DNA from: Citrobacter farmeri
Lineage (GTDB): Bacteria > Pseudomonadota > Gammaproteobacteria > Enterobacterales > Enterobacteriaceae
Assembly: GCF_019048065.1 (NCBI RefSeq)
Contig: NZ_CP077291.1
Coordinates: forward strand, 3,968,001 to 4,032,000
DNA length: 64,000 nt
Reading direction: 5' to 3'
Shown here: positions 44,501-50,992 of the stretch, in pieces
How positions within the stretch are numbered: the stretch's first letter is position 1
How the letters are laid out: each line of letters opens with the position of its first letter
Notes under the pieces: generated by a model
The model's database searches: none
What the model saw: only the letters and a program-made list of their open reading frames with translations
What the model was told of the DNA's origin: nothing
Translations under genes and position numbers: made by a program

Positions 44501-45554
44501 TGTGCAGAGGAGTATCAAACTGCCAGGAAAATTCCACGCCCAGACGGGTGTCATTTTCACCGCCTTCACCCATGCGATGATCGGCGCTGAGCGTCATCAA
44601 CGGGAACGGGGTGTAGCTCAGTCCTGCTGTCACTGCCCGCGGATCCTGCTGGCGATTATCCCGGCCAAAGAGGCCGACCTCGTTACCGTAGTACTGCTCA
44701 TAAACAAGTTTTCCACCCAATTGTGGATAAACCGGCAGATACCCTTCGCCGCGAATGTCCCAGCCGTTAGCCGGACGCGCTTCGTAATCGGCCAGATCGG
44801 ACGCATCTTTCCATCCTGACAGGCGAAAATAACCATTCGCCGCCAGTTTCAGATAATCCCGACCGTATTCCAGCCCCATCCCCATACGGGAGTGTTCACC
44901 TGAAAAATCATAGTCATAGAATGCGTTAACACCGGCCATCCAGTCCGGTGTGTAATAGCGATATCCGGCCCCCAGGTTTCCCTGGGTCCGGTCATCGGTG
45001 CGGTGCAAACTGTGCTGAGAAAAAAGTAACGTATCTGGACTGTCATACCAGGGGATCAGTAAATCAACGGAAGAATTTTTCAGAGAGAATTCTTCGTCAA
45101 CCTGCACTTTAACCCGCGCCGTCCCCACACGGTTAAGCCACTGTTCTATTTCAGCACTGGCTTTCCCGGTCGCCATCTGTCGGGCTATACCTGCCGCCGC
45201 ATCGCCGCTGGCATTATTCAGAAACTGCCCTGTCTTGCTTGCCAGCTGTGCCGCCTGGGTTTCCGTCGCCTTCTCGCTTTCATCCCCGCTCTTCTCATCA
45301 CCAGCAGGACTTCCCCCCAGAGTGGGGAGCTCGCTGGCTGAAGCAGAAAGCGCCTGTTGCTCTGAAGGGGTTTGATACCATTTGACCTGCGCGGCGCGCA
45401 CTGCTGGCGTGAACGCCAGCATCAGTGGCAGGAAAAATTGCAGGGCGATGTTAACCCATACCCAGAAACGAAACTGCCGGGAAAAGGAAATACCTTTCCG
45501 GGGTTCGGACTGAGTAACCCGGTGAATTTCAGAAGAATGGGGACGTGGCGACAT
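35088..45554 (-). CDS. Giant inverse autotransporter adhesin (intimin/invasin family)
   Basis: 3,488 residues in one uninterrupted frame; start at 45554 after AAGGA. Order: an extended signal region with a hydrophobic stretch (residues about 28-55, cut near AVRA); a charged periplasmic part without an evident LysM motif; the intimin-type outer-membrane beta-barrel (about 145-385, closing with HLVDRNNNIVLEYREKN); two further domains to 597; then 25 immunoglobulin-like repeats in four classes (598-3328); and a C-terminal domain (3329-3488) with two cysteines 94 residues apart. The barrel inserts in the outer membrane and the repeats hold the tip away from the cell. It is of a size with the largest known members such as YeeJ. 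Ligand unknown. Confidence 0.93.
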   Translation of the reverse strand: MSPRPHSSEIHRVTQSEPRKGISFSRQFRFWVWVNIALQFFLPLMLAFTPAVRAAQVKWYQTPSEQQALSASASELPTLGGSPAGDEKSGDESEKATETQAAQLASKTGQFLNNASGDAAAGIARQMATGKASAEIEQWLNRVGTARVKVQVDEEFSLKNSSVDLLIPWYDSPDTLLFSQHSLHRTDDRTQGNLGAGYRYYTPDWMAGVNAFYDYDFSGEHSRMGMGLEYGRDYLKLAANGYFRLSGWKDASDLADYEARPANGWDIRGEGYLPVYPQLGGKLVYEQYYGNEVGLFGRDNRQQDPRAVTAGLSYTPFPLMTLSADHRMGEGGENDTRLGVEFSWQFDTPLHKLLDTDAVGQMRTLAGSRYHLVDRNNNIVLEYREKNNLTLKMADALRGYQGDRLSLDVVVNARHGLERIVWDDSALRAAGGEVTCTANTQCVVTLPLWKTGGIDANTYVISAVAHDKAGNHSPQASTYIFVEQSAVHAENSSFEIVPTDDPNARVAIIEADGVTTATMTFRAMDEQSLPISSLNPEILQHESSLGGLTISSVREVSAGVYVATVSGNIAGEAWMAPVVNGSALSSLRKPVTFVASVVAMDFSVVTDNAIADGVLPNSVKVTLTDAEGNPLADKVVSFSADNGASIAASGTTGPDGSVIMTLTSTVAGEATVTASINGSSESVRVTFTADAGSAQIADGALERVINDAVANGSAPNSVKATVTDAQGNPLSGQIVNFSADNGATIAASGTTGADGSVTMTLTSLVAGDATVTASINGSSRSVDVTFTADASTGQIADGALERVINGALANNIATNSVKATVTDAQGNLLAGQVVNFSADNGATIAGSGTTGSDGSVTMTLISPVAGDATVTASINGSSRSVSVTFVADTGTAQIADGALERVINGALADGTSTNSVKATVTDAQGNLLAGQVVNFSADNGATIAASGTTGADGTVTMTLTSLVAGDATVTASINNSSRSVSVTFTADAGTAQLADGALERVINGALADGETPNSVKATVTDAQGNPLSGQVVNFSANNGATIAASGTTGDDGTVTMTLTSPVAGDATVTASINGSSRSVNVTFVADTGTAQIADGALERVINDALANNIATNSVKATVTDAQGNLLTGQVVNFSADNGATIAASGTTGADGTVTMTLTSPVAGDATVTASINGSSRSVSVTFTADASTAQIADGALVRVTNGALADGSTPNSVKATVTDAQGNLLAGQIVNFSVNNGATIAASGTTGDDGTVTMTLTSTVAGDATVTASINNSSRSVSVAFIADASTARLADGALVRVINGALADGETPNSVKATVTDANGNLLAGQVVNFSADNGATIAASGTTGDDGTVTMTLTSPVVGDSTVTASINNSSESVEVAFVADTGTAQIAAGALEVVDTGAWADGETTNRVKATVTDARGTPLPDQVVNFSADNGATIAASGTTNGAGTITMSLTSLVAGDVTVTASINGSSRSVNVAFVADTNTAQLTVTADTGEAAAANGTATRTVTATLTDAGGNPLQNQPVSFTADSGPAFSGEASGTTDDNGTVTVALTSITAGTFTVSGTATDLSLSGSAEVAFTADASTARLIIETSSDTKTANGTDTHPVTLKVEDEQGNPLTSVHNVTLSVPADGPLFSSNNTATLGTSTNSNGELEVSLTSAVAGTFAVSARLGSNTPVSAQVRFAADISTARLTVAADSEETAAANGTATRTVTATLTDAGDNPLQSQPVIFTVNGGPAFSGEASGTTDDNGTVTVTLTSIVAGTFTVSGVATDLSLSGSAEVAFMADASTARLIIETSSDTKTANGTDTHPVTLKVEDARGNPLTSVHNVTLSVPADGPLFSSNNAATLSTTTNSNGELEVSLTSAVAGTFAVSARLGSNTPVSAQVRFAADISTARLTVAADSEETAAANGTATRTVTATLTDAGGNPLQSQPVSFTVNGGPAFSGEASGTTDDNGTVTVTLTSIVAGTFTVSAAAASLSLNGSAEVAFIADASTAQLVIETSSDATIANGTDRHPVTLKVEDARGNPLTSVHNVTLSVPADGPLFSSNNAATLSTSTDSNGELEVSLTSAVAGTFTVSARLGSNTPVSAQVRFAADASTARLVIETSSDATTANGTDSHPVTLKVEDAQGNALAGVRAVRLEVPTAGPLFSNDGVSLSANTDDNGELEVPLTSMVAGTFTVSARLGSGTAVSTQVTFAADLSTARLIIETSADTKTATGADPHPVTLKVVDAQNNALAGTHTVTLSVPADGPLFSNNAATLSTTTNNNGELEVPLTSTVVGTFTVNASLGSDTPVSADLTFVRYEIYTATISLSPETDGTDLSSDISIAANGTDQTRVVVVIKDQDQRPAVGLTGLKIKANQSLMKEIAGSVMTAGTEYDLVPSTTDGVYYKTVVAGTDTGSVRFSVTSGLTENDIAITSNSVTVNLTAGEPASAGVYLSSETDGTDIASRTTTLAANGTDRKNIVIVVKDANGHGVTGLEDGLRVLTSTGGLLSTVSGTEIAGGTEYGGFEPGTADGVYYLTLKAGTTLGTVVFNVTNGLPQDLITPGTNNVTINLAAGEQSVAGIYLSSERDGTGLEATKSLVADGNSSSYTRVVVTVRDANGHGINGLPLTIAAQSGGGLLKNANGVSITEGTDFTMARGTEDGVYYLSVWAQTTSGTVKFSVTGGLNPGVIPAGQNNVTVNLTAGEQSVAGIYLSSETDGTGLEATKSLVANGSSYTRVVVKVEDANGNGVTGLRLKIAAQSGGGLLRNANNVSMTQGTDFDMVAGTEDGVYYLSVWAGTRTGTVTFSVTDGLNPGVLPAGSNNVTVNLTAGAPSVAGIYLSSEADGTALESTKSLVAVANSNFTRVVVTVKDANGNGVKGLEGLKIAAQSGGGLLTSGGVSMTQGTDFDMIASDVEGVYYLNVWSGNTSGTVTFSVTRGLNPGVIPTGRNNVTVNLTAGDPSVAGIYLSSETNGTALTGTKSIVADGSSYTRVVVTVKDANGNGVNDLRLKIAAQSGGGLLTSGGVSMTQGTDFDMIASGVDGVYYRNVWSRKTAGTVKFSVTGGVDEGLIPAGSNNVTVNLTAGSPSSANTSIRLSSRTDGTALVTSTSMVANGSNETRVVVTVKDANGNPVKDLTDLRIKAGTGSLLKNTDGTLIAEGTEYALASTTDGVYYKTVKAGTKAGSVKFWVSYGLPGGTISDADNGVTVNLVADTPSSANTSIRLSSRTDGTALVTSTSLVANGSNETKVVVTVKDANGNPVKNLTGLRIKAGTDSLLKNTDGTLIVTGTEYALASTTDGVYYKTVKAGTTAGSVRFWVSYGLPAGTISSADNGVTVTLTTPPPATAQINAWWSYQGGSNGSTYREFSSAVRFLTSAGTPMQCDSVTVVGNGGTGFAANANTTMANRHTFAASYWSNDSSTFNANTKTYSFSKRTSVYQNGGAGNTFSVVLAASGQISYPVVGVGMLGGGDLLTFSCRVGSTTYSFKSSNNNMTVNSSLF
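35571..38615 (-). repeat. Class D repeats, 8 units of about 127 residues
   Basis: Residues 2314-3328. Units carry a start like IYLSSETDGT, a middle VVVTVKDANGNGV and an end NNVTVNLTAG. D3 to D6 are closest to one another; D7 and D8 form a near-identical pair beginning SIRLSSRTDGTALV. Longer than standard Big-1 domains. Confidence 0.85.
38616..41096 (-). repeat. Class B and C repeats, order B-C-B-C-B-C-C-C
   Basis: Residues 1487-2313, eight units of about 103 residues. B units contain ANGTATRTVTATLTDAG; C units contain HPVTLKVEDARGNPLTSVHN. The B-C dimer recurs as a 206-codon, 618-base unit: the tract at 39841 reappears nearly base for base at 40459. Confidence 0.88.
41097..43763 (-). repeat. 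Class A repeats, 9 Big-1-type units of about 99 residues
   Basis: Residues 598-1486. Typical unit: QIADGALERVINGALADG, NSVKATVTDAQGN, VVNFSADNGATIAASGTTG, VTMTLTSPVAGDATVTASI. Nucleotide identity between units is very high in blocks, so recombination or assembly errors could change copy number. Confidence 0.9.
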
Positions 45555-46794
45555 GTGTTTTATCCTTATAACTTTTCTACTTAATCCTGGTAACCTGTTT
45601 TACAGATGCGATTTGTCAAAAAAACTAATTTCCCAGTTGCATCAGGCTGTTACTAATTTTCTGTACGTATATATACGTGGCGTTGTTTTGTCATTAATCA
45701 GAAAGAACCCTTTATCTTTGGCGTGTATAAATAGTTCATTCCTGAAAGAAAATTTATAAAACCTTCTTTCTATATTTTATATATCCTGCCTCGGGCAGTA
45801 ACAGAAAATACAGAACGGCGAAATCGATAAGAAACCAAATTATTTACCTAAATTTCTTTAAGCATTATAAGTCTCAATAGTGTTGTTTAAATCCGGGTTA
45901 TTGAATAAGCATTACAGAAGTAAAACAAACTGCCAAATCAAATAAACACAGGATAAAACACCACAAAATAAGTAATAAATAGATTATAAATTCAAAATGG
46001 CAATAAATATGATGTCAACCGTTCAGAAATAAGGACTTATTCCCATGAAGATATAAACGTTTTTATCTACATAAATTTAAATAATAATTTCATTGTTACT
46101 GGAGCGTTAAAATAATTAACAGCGAATGTTATTTACTTTTTTCATACTCTATTTACGTTGAATTTCTCCGTCACCTTTTGAAAACTATCGCCACAAAATG
46201 TGTTTGCCTGTAGCAAAATAGAGCCCGGACATTCCTCACACATATTCAAATTCCGAAAATAATCGCGACGCGCCTTTGCCGGTTCGTGGAACGCAGCAAA
46301 CAAAAAGTGCACTAAAATACCGGTTGTTTCCCAGGGTAAATACCAACTGCTACTGCGCATAAACGGGTATATCTGGACGCGTCAGACACTTGTTATCATT
46401 TCATTGCCGCCCTGACTCGGCAGAAAGCGTCCGGGAACCAGTATCTCAAAACGACAGCATAGCAATGCCACACCGCCAAAACAAAAGATAAATCAAATAA
46501 AACAATTGTATTCCTCTGAAACAATATTATGACTGCCACTCTACTTTCCCCTCCGCCAGACGTTACCTGAACAATCCGCACCCCTCTCTTAAAATCAATA
46601 AAAACACCTTTATTACAATAAGTTAAATAAAAAAACGATCCTGGGACTCATGAAGAATCGGCAATCTCATGCAAGATAGCTCGAATTATCTCCGGTTCAA
46701 AAAATCTACATGCATCACAAACATGCTTACATTTGATAATGTATAGTTTTCATATGACAAGCAATGACTATTCTTGTGTACAAGGAGAACTGTT
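45555..46794. other. AT-rich gap between adhesin and kinase genes
   Basis: 1,240 bases between divergent genes. Strongly AT-rich, with a likely adhesin promoter on the left and the kinase-operon promoter on the right. Two minus-strand open frames (46142-46360, 72 codons; 46396-46581, 61 codons) have no recognisable product; they could be remnants. Near the right end, ACATTTGATAATGT (46729-46742) is an inverted repeat overlapping a possible -10 element, a candidate operator for the SorC-family regulator. Confidence 0.5.
45665..45678. promoter_or_regulatory. Perfect palindrome upstream of the giant adhesin
   Basis: ACGTATATATACGT is a 14-base perfect palindrome centred about 117 bases before the adhesin start, in its likely promoter region. 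No regulator can be assigned. Confidence 0.35.
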
Positions 46795-48054
46795 ATGACG
46801 GATTCAATTCCATCAGGTTACAAACCGCTGACATGTGACACCCTGCCTGGCTATCTCTCATCCAGACTGACCCCTGCATGCGAACCTGGAGGGTTGCCTG
46901 AAGAGTGGAAAGTTTCAGAAGTGGGGGACGGAAACCTGAACATGGTGTTTATTGTTGAGGGGGCGAATAAAACGATCATTGTAAAACAGGCTCTGCCCTG
47001 GCTTCGCGCAGGGGGAGAAGGATGGCCTTTATCTCTGAGCCGTGCAGGTTTTGAGTACAATGTCTTATGTCAGGAAGCCAAGTACGCGGGCCATACACTG
47101 ATACCACAGGTCTATTTTTACGACCCGGATATGGCACTGTTTGCCATGGAGTACCTGACGCCACACGTCATTCTTCGTAAGGAGCTGATCAACGGTAAAA
47201 AATTTCCAAAACTTGCTGAAGATATCGGAACATTTTTAGCCCAAACCCTCTTCCACACTTCCGACATTGGCATGCCGGCCGATCGGAAAAAAGCGCTTAC
47301 CGCAGAATTCGCCTTGAATCATGAGCTGTGCAAAATAACGGAAGACCTGATCTTCAGTGAGCCCTATTACAACGCTGAACGGAATGACTGGACCTCTCCT
47401 GAACTGGACGATGCCGTCCATAACGCCTGGGCTGATACAGAGATGCTCCAGGTCGCCATGCGTTATAAGTACAAATTTATGACGGAAGCGCAGGCATTGT
47501 TACATGGCGATCTTCATTCAGGTTCAATCATGGTGACCGACACGGATACCAAAGTGATTGATCCAGAATTCGGTTTCATGGGGCCAATGGCGTTTGATAT
47601 CGGCAACTATATCGGGAATCTTCTGTTAGCTTTCTTCTCACGTCCTGGATGGGATGCGAATGAGCAAAGCCGCACCGCTTATCAGGAATGGCTACTTCAG
47701 CAGATTGTAGAGACCTGGTCTGTTTTCACCCGGGAGTTCCGCCAATTGTGGAACAACAAAACACAGGGCGAAGCATGGCCAACAGAAATATATCAACAGA
47801 ACAAGGCCGCACTGAAGGACGCGCAGGATCAGTTTTTTGCAACGCTGCTTGAAGATTCTCTGGTAAACGCCGGCATGGAAATGAATCGCCGGATTATCGG
47901 TTTTGCTGGCGTTGCCGAGCTAAAACTGATTGAAAATACAGCGCTTCGCGCAGAATGTGAACGACGTGCATTGACCATGGCACGCGATCTTATCGTCAAT
48001 GCCCGCCAGTTTAAAAATATGGATTCCGTCATCCAGTCTGCGAAGGTTAAGTAA
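46795..48054 (+). CDS. mtnK: 5-methylthioribose/5-deoxyribose kinase (MtnK family)
   Basis: 419 residues from ATG 46795, preceded by AAGGAG seven bases away. A protein-kinase-like sugar kinase: catalytic loop HGDLHSGS at 237-244 (Asp239), metal-binding DPEFGFMGP at 256-264, and a nucleotide-binding region around VGDGNLNMVF. MtnK phosphorylates C1 of 5-methylthioribose, and in the dihydroxyacetone-phosphate shunt also 5-deoxyribose. It is the first gene of a four-gene plus-strand run, with mtnA 9 bases later. Confidence 0.9.
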   Translation: MTDSIPSGYKPLTCDTLPGYLSSRLTPACEPGGLPEEWKVSEVGDGNLNMVFIVEGANKTIIVKQALPWLRAGGEGWPLSLSRAGFEYNVLCQEAKYAGHTLIPQVYFYDPDMALFAMEYLTPHVILRKELINGKKFPKLAEDIGTFLAQTLFHTSDIGMPADRKKALTAEFALNHELCKITEDLIFSEPYYNAERNDWTSPELDDAVHNAWADTEMLQVAMRYKYKFMTEAQALLHGDLHSGSIMVTDTDTKVIDPEFGFMGPMAFDIGNYIGNLLLAFFSRPGWDANEQSRTAYQEWLLQQIVETWSVFTREFRQLWNNKTQGEAWPTEIYQQNKAALKDAQDQFFATLLEDSLVNAGMEMNRRIIGFAGVAELKLIENTALRAECERRALTMARDLIVNARQFKNMDSVIQSAKVK

Positions 48055-48063
48055 GAGGTCATT

Positions 48064-49164
48064 ATGAATATTAAAGGTAAACACTACCGTACGGTCTGGG
48101 TTTCCGGGGATGGAAAAGCGGTAGAAATCATCGATCAGACCAGGTTGCCTTTTAAGTTTGAGGTGGTGGCGCTTACCTCTGCGGAGATGGCCGCAACGGC
48201 TATTCAGGAAATGTGGGTTCGCGGCGCCCCGCTTATTGGTGTCGTTGCAGCATACGGTATCGCGTTGGGTATGAATCACGACGCCAGTGATAAGGGTCTG
48301 CAGTGTTACTATGACCTTCTCATCAAGACTCGTCCGACGGCAATTAACCTTAAATGGGCTCTCGACAGGGTGGTCGCTACACTGAAAGATCTTTCCGTAC
48401 CCGATCGTAAGGATGCAGCCTGGGCGCTCGCGGCAGAAATTGCCGAGGAAGATGTCGCGTTATGTGAACAAATTGGATTACATGGTGCAGAGGTCATCCG
48501 CGAAATAGCCCAGAAAAAACCGGCCGGGAGTGTGGTCAATATCCTGACGCACTGTAACGCAGGCTGGTTAGCAACTGTAGACTGGGGAACAGCGCTTTCT
48601 CCCATTTATAAAGCACATGAAAACGGAATTCCCGTTCATGTCTGGGTGGATGAAACGCGGCCGCGCAATCAGGGTGGGCTCACGGCATTTGAACTGGGCT
48701 CACATGGTATTCCTCATACCTTGATTGCCGATAATGCGGGTGGTCACTTGATGCAGCATGGTGACATTGATCTCTGCATTGTGGGTACCGACCGAACGAC
48801 AGCCAGAGGGGATGTCTGTAATAAAATAGGCACCTATCTTAAGGCACTGGCAGCCCATGATAACCATGTCCCCTTTTACGTCGCTTTACCTTCACCCACC
48901 ATTGACTGGACCATCGAAGACGGAAAAACCATTCCGATTGAGCAACGTGACGGAAAAGAACAGTCGCATGTCTACGGGATAAACCCTCAGGGAGAGTTGA
49001 GCTGGGTTAATACTGCCCCCGAAGGAACCCGTTGTGGAAACTACGCTTTCGACGTCACGCCTGCCAGATATATTACTGGCCTCATTACTGAACGGGGAGT
49101 CTGTGCTGCGAATGAGTCAGCCCTGGCGGGTATGTTTGCTGACCTGAAGAGTAAAGCGCGCTAG
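48064..49164 (+). CDS. mtnA: Methylthioribose-1-phosphate isomerase (MtnA family)
   Basis: 366 residues. Isomerises the aldose 1-phosphate to the ketose 1-phosphate. Catalytic residues of the family are present: cysteine 164 in LTHCNAG and aspartate 243 in [17 protein letters not shown], with the substrate loop [18 protein letters not shown]. It follows mtnK closely and precedes an aldolase, which matches the order of reactions. Confidence 0.93.
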   Translation: MNIKGKHYRTVWVSGDGKAVEIIDQTRLPFKFEVVALTSAEMAATAIQEMWVRGAPLIGVVAAYGIALGMNHDASDKGLQCYYDLLIKTRPTAINLKWALDRVVATLKDLSVPDRKDAAWALAAEIAEEDVALCEQIGLHGAEVIREIAQKKPAGSVVNILTHCNAGWLATVDWGTALSPIYKAHENGIPVHVWVDETRPRNQGGLTAFELGSHGIPHTLIADNAGGHLMQHGDIDLCIVGTDRTTARGDVCNKIGTYLKALAAHDNHVPFYVALPSPTIDWTIEDGKTIPIEQRDGKEQSHVYGINPQGELSWVNTAPEGTRCGNYAFDVTPARYITGLITERGVCAANESALAGMFADLKSKAR

Positions 49165-49203
49165 CGGCATTGAAGCGATTTTCACTGCTGTTAAGGAGCA
49201 GGA

Positions 49204-49845
49204 ATGGAAAGGAAAAAGTTAGCAGAAAATATCATTTCCACTTGTCGGGAAATGAATGCTTCAGGTCTTAATCAAGGAACCTCTGGTAATGTGAGTGCCA
49301 GATATGCCGGTGGCATGTTGATTACACCGAGTGGGATCGCCTATTCAAAGATGACGCCGGACATGATTGTCTTTGTAGACGATAAGGGAATACCAGAAGC
49401 GGGTAAAATACCGTCAAGTGAATGGTTATTTCATCTGGCGTGTTATCAAGCCAGGCCAGAACTGAATGCCGTCATACACACGCATGCGGTCAATTCCACG
49501 GCGGTGGCAATACTGAATCATTCAATTCCGGCAATTCATTATATGATGGCGGTAACGGGTACGGATCATATTCCCTGTATTCCCTATCATACCTTTGGTA
49601 GTTCTGAACTGGCCGATAGCGTAGCGAAGGGGATAAGAGAAAGTAAATCCTTGCTTATGCAGCACCACGGTATGCTGGCCATGGAGGTCTCACTGGAAAA
49701 AACGCTGTGGCTGGCGGGTGAAACCGAGACGCTGGCGGATTTATACATCAAGTGTGGCGGATTACATCACGATGTTCCCGTATTGTCTGAAGCCGAAATG
49801 ACCGTCGTCCTTGAAAAATTTAAAACGTATGGTTTGAAAGCGTAA
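49204..49845 (+). CDS. Class II aldolase, fuculose-phosphate aldolase family
   Basis: 213 residues of the FucA/AraD fold. Zinc ligands H92, H94 (HTHAV) and H155 (QHHGML) and the proton-donor glutamate E73 (SSEWLFH) lie at the same positions as in E. coli FucA. Next to mtnK-mtnA the predicted reaction is cleavage of 5-deoxyribulose 1-phosphate, or its methylthio form, into dihydroxyacetone phosphate and an aldehyde, the role called Ald2 in the published shunt. True fucose or rhamnose genes are absent here. Confidence 0.88.
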   Translation: MERKKLAENIISTCREMNASGLNQGTSGNVSARYAGGMLITPSGIAYSKMTPDMIVFVDDKGIPEAGKIPSSEWLFHLACYQARPELNAVIHTHAVNSTAVAILNHSIPAIHYMMAVTGTDHIPCIPYHTFGSSELADSVAKGIRESKSLLMQHHGMLAMEVSLEKTLWLAGETETLADLYIKCGGLHHDVPVLSEAEMTVVLEKFKTYGLKA

Positions 49846-49947
49846 TCACAGTTTTATTTTAATTAAACAACATGACAGCCATTCGCAGAATGGCTGCTAT
49901 CTCCCCTGTCCACAACGATTGATTATAACTACCACAAGGAGTTATTT

Positions 49948-50952
49948 ATGTTTATCGTGGAATCGTATTCTGTCGCCATAATAATGTGTTTTATCACCAT
50001 GATTTGCTGGGGTTCATGGGCTAATACCACCAAACTGGTAAGCAATAAAAAATGGGAGTTTCCGCTTTTCTATTGGGATTATTCAATTGGATTATTACTG
50101 TGTTCCTTGTTATTTGCCTTCACTCTGGGTTCTTTAGGTGAAGCCGGGCGCAGCTTTATACCTGATATTCAGCAGGCGAGCAGCAGTAGTCTGCTGTCGG
50201 CAATACTGGCAGGGATTATCTTCAATATCTCCAATATTCTTCTGGTGGCTTCTATTAATCTTGCCGGTATGGCGGTGGCCTTCCCTGTGGGTGTGGGGCT
50301 GGCACTGGCTCTGGGGGTTATCACCACCTATATCGGCAATCCGCAGGGCGATCCGCTCATTCTGTTCCTCGGTGTCGCCTGCGTCGTGGTCGCCATTATT
50401 TTCACCGCGGTGGCTTATGGTCGGGTCACCCAGGAGTCTGACAAATCCCGTCGTAACAAAGGTCTCATCACCGCCATTCTGGCGGGTATCATCATGGGAT
50501 GGTTTTTCCGCTTCCTGGCGGACTCCATGTCTGACAATTTCAGCCAGCCCGCAAGCGGTCTGATGACGCCATACTCCGCGCTTGTCCTGTTTGCTTTGGG
50601 GCTGTTTCTGTCAAACTTTGTCCTTAACACGCTGGTCATGAAAAAACCGATTTCAGGAGAACCGGTTAACGGGAAAATGTATTTCTCCGGTAGTTTACGG
50701 GACCATGTTTGCGGTTGGCTGGGCGGTATGATTTGGTGTGTTGGTCTGGCATTTAGTCTGATTGCGTCTGGTCAGGCGGGGTATGCTATTTCTTACGGCC
50801 TGGGACAGGGTGCGACAATGATTGCCGTGATCTGGGGAGTATTCATCTGGAGAGAATTTGCCAGCGCGCCAGCCGGCACCAATAAACTGCTGCTGACCAT
50901 GTTTATTTCATACATTGTGGGCATTGTTCTTATTATCGCCGCTAATCAGTAA
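49948..50952 (+). CDS. Sugar/nucleoside-type transporter, drug/metabolite-transporter superfamily
   Basis: 334 residues with about ten membrane segments. The N-terminal motif MICWGSWANTTKL and FYWDYSIGLLL resemble the glucose/ribose porter and ureide-permease branches of the superfamily, and the general layout resembles RhaT. It is 102 bases after the aldolase with its own AAGGAG. Context predicts uptake of 5-deoxyribose, methylthioribose or the parent nucleosides; the substrate is inference. Confidence 0.82.
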   Translation: MFIVESYSVAIIMCFITMICWGSWANTTKLVSNKKWEFPLFYWDYSIGLLLCSLLFAFTLGSLGEAGRSFIPDIQQASSSSLLSAILAGIIFNISNILLVASINLAGMAVAFPVGVGLALALGVITTYIGNPQGDPLILFLGVACVVVAIIFTAVAYGRVTQESDKSRRNKGLITAILAGIIMGWFFRFLADSMSDNFSQPASGLMTPYSALVLFALGLFLSNFVLNTLVMKKPISGEPVNGKMYFSGSLRDHVCGWLGGMIWCVGLAFSLIASGQAGYAISYGLGQGATMIAVIWGVFIWREFASAPAGTNKLLLTMFISYIVGIVLIIAANQ

Positions 50953-50956
50953 AACG

Positions 50957-50980
50957 CTGCCCCATATCCACATGGGGCAG
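50957..50980. terminator. Bidirectional terminator, transporter-regulator
   Basis: CTGCCCCAT / ATGGGGCAG stem between the convergent transporter and SorC-family genes, with T-rich flank on the plus strand. Confidence 0.8.
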
Positions 50981-50992
50981 TTGTTCATTCTT

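Noticed and set aside
45661..45680. CTGT followed by a palindromic A/T tract, resembling a LexA box
   Set aside because: The required ACAG half at eight bases is missing; only the ACGTATATATACGT palindrome remains.
46142..46581. Two short minus-strand open frames (72 and 61 codons)
   Set aside because: No family, no clear ribosome-binding site and AT-rich surroundings; noted as possible remnants only.
46795..49845. Reading the kinase, isomerase and aldolase as the classical methionine-salvage pathway
   Set aside because: No dehydratase, enolase-phosphatase, dioxygenase or transaminase gene is near, and an aldolase takes their place.
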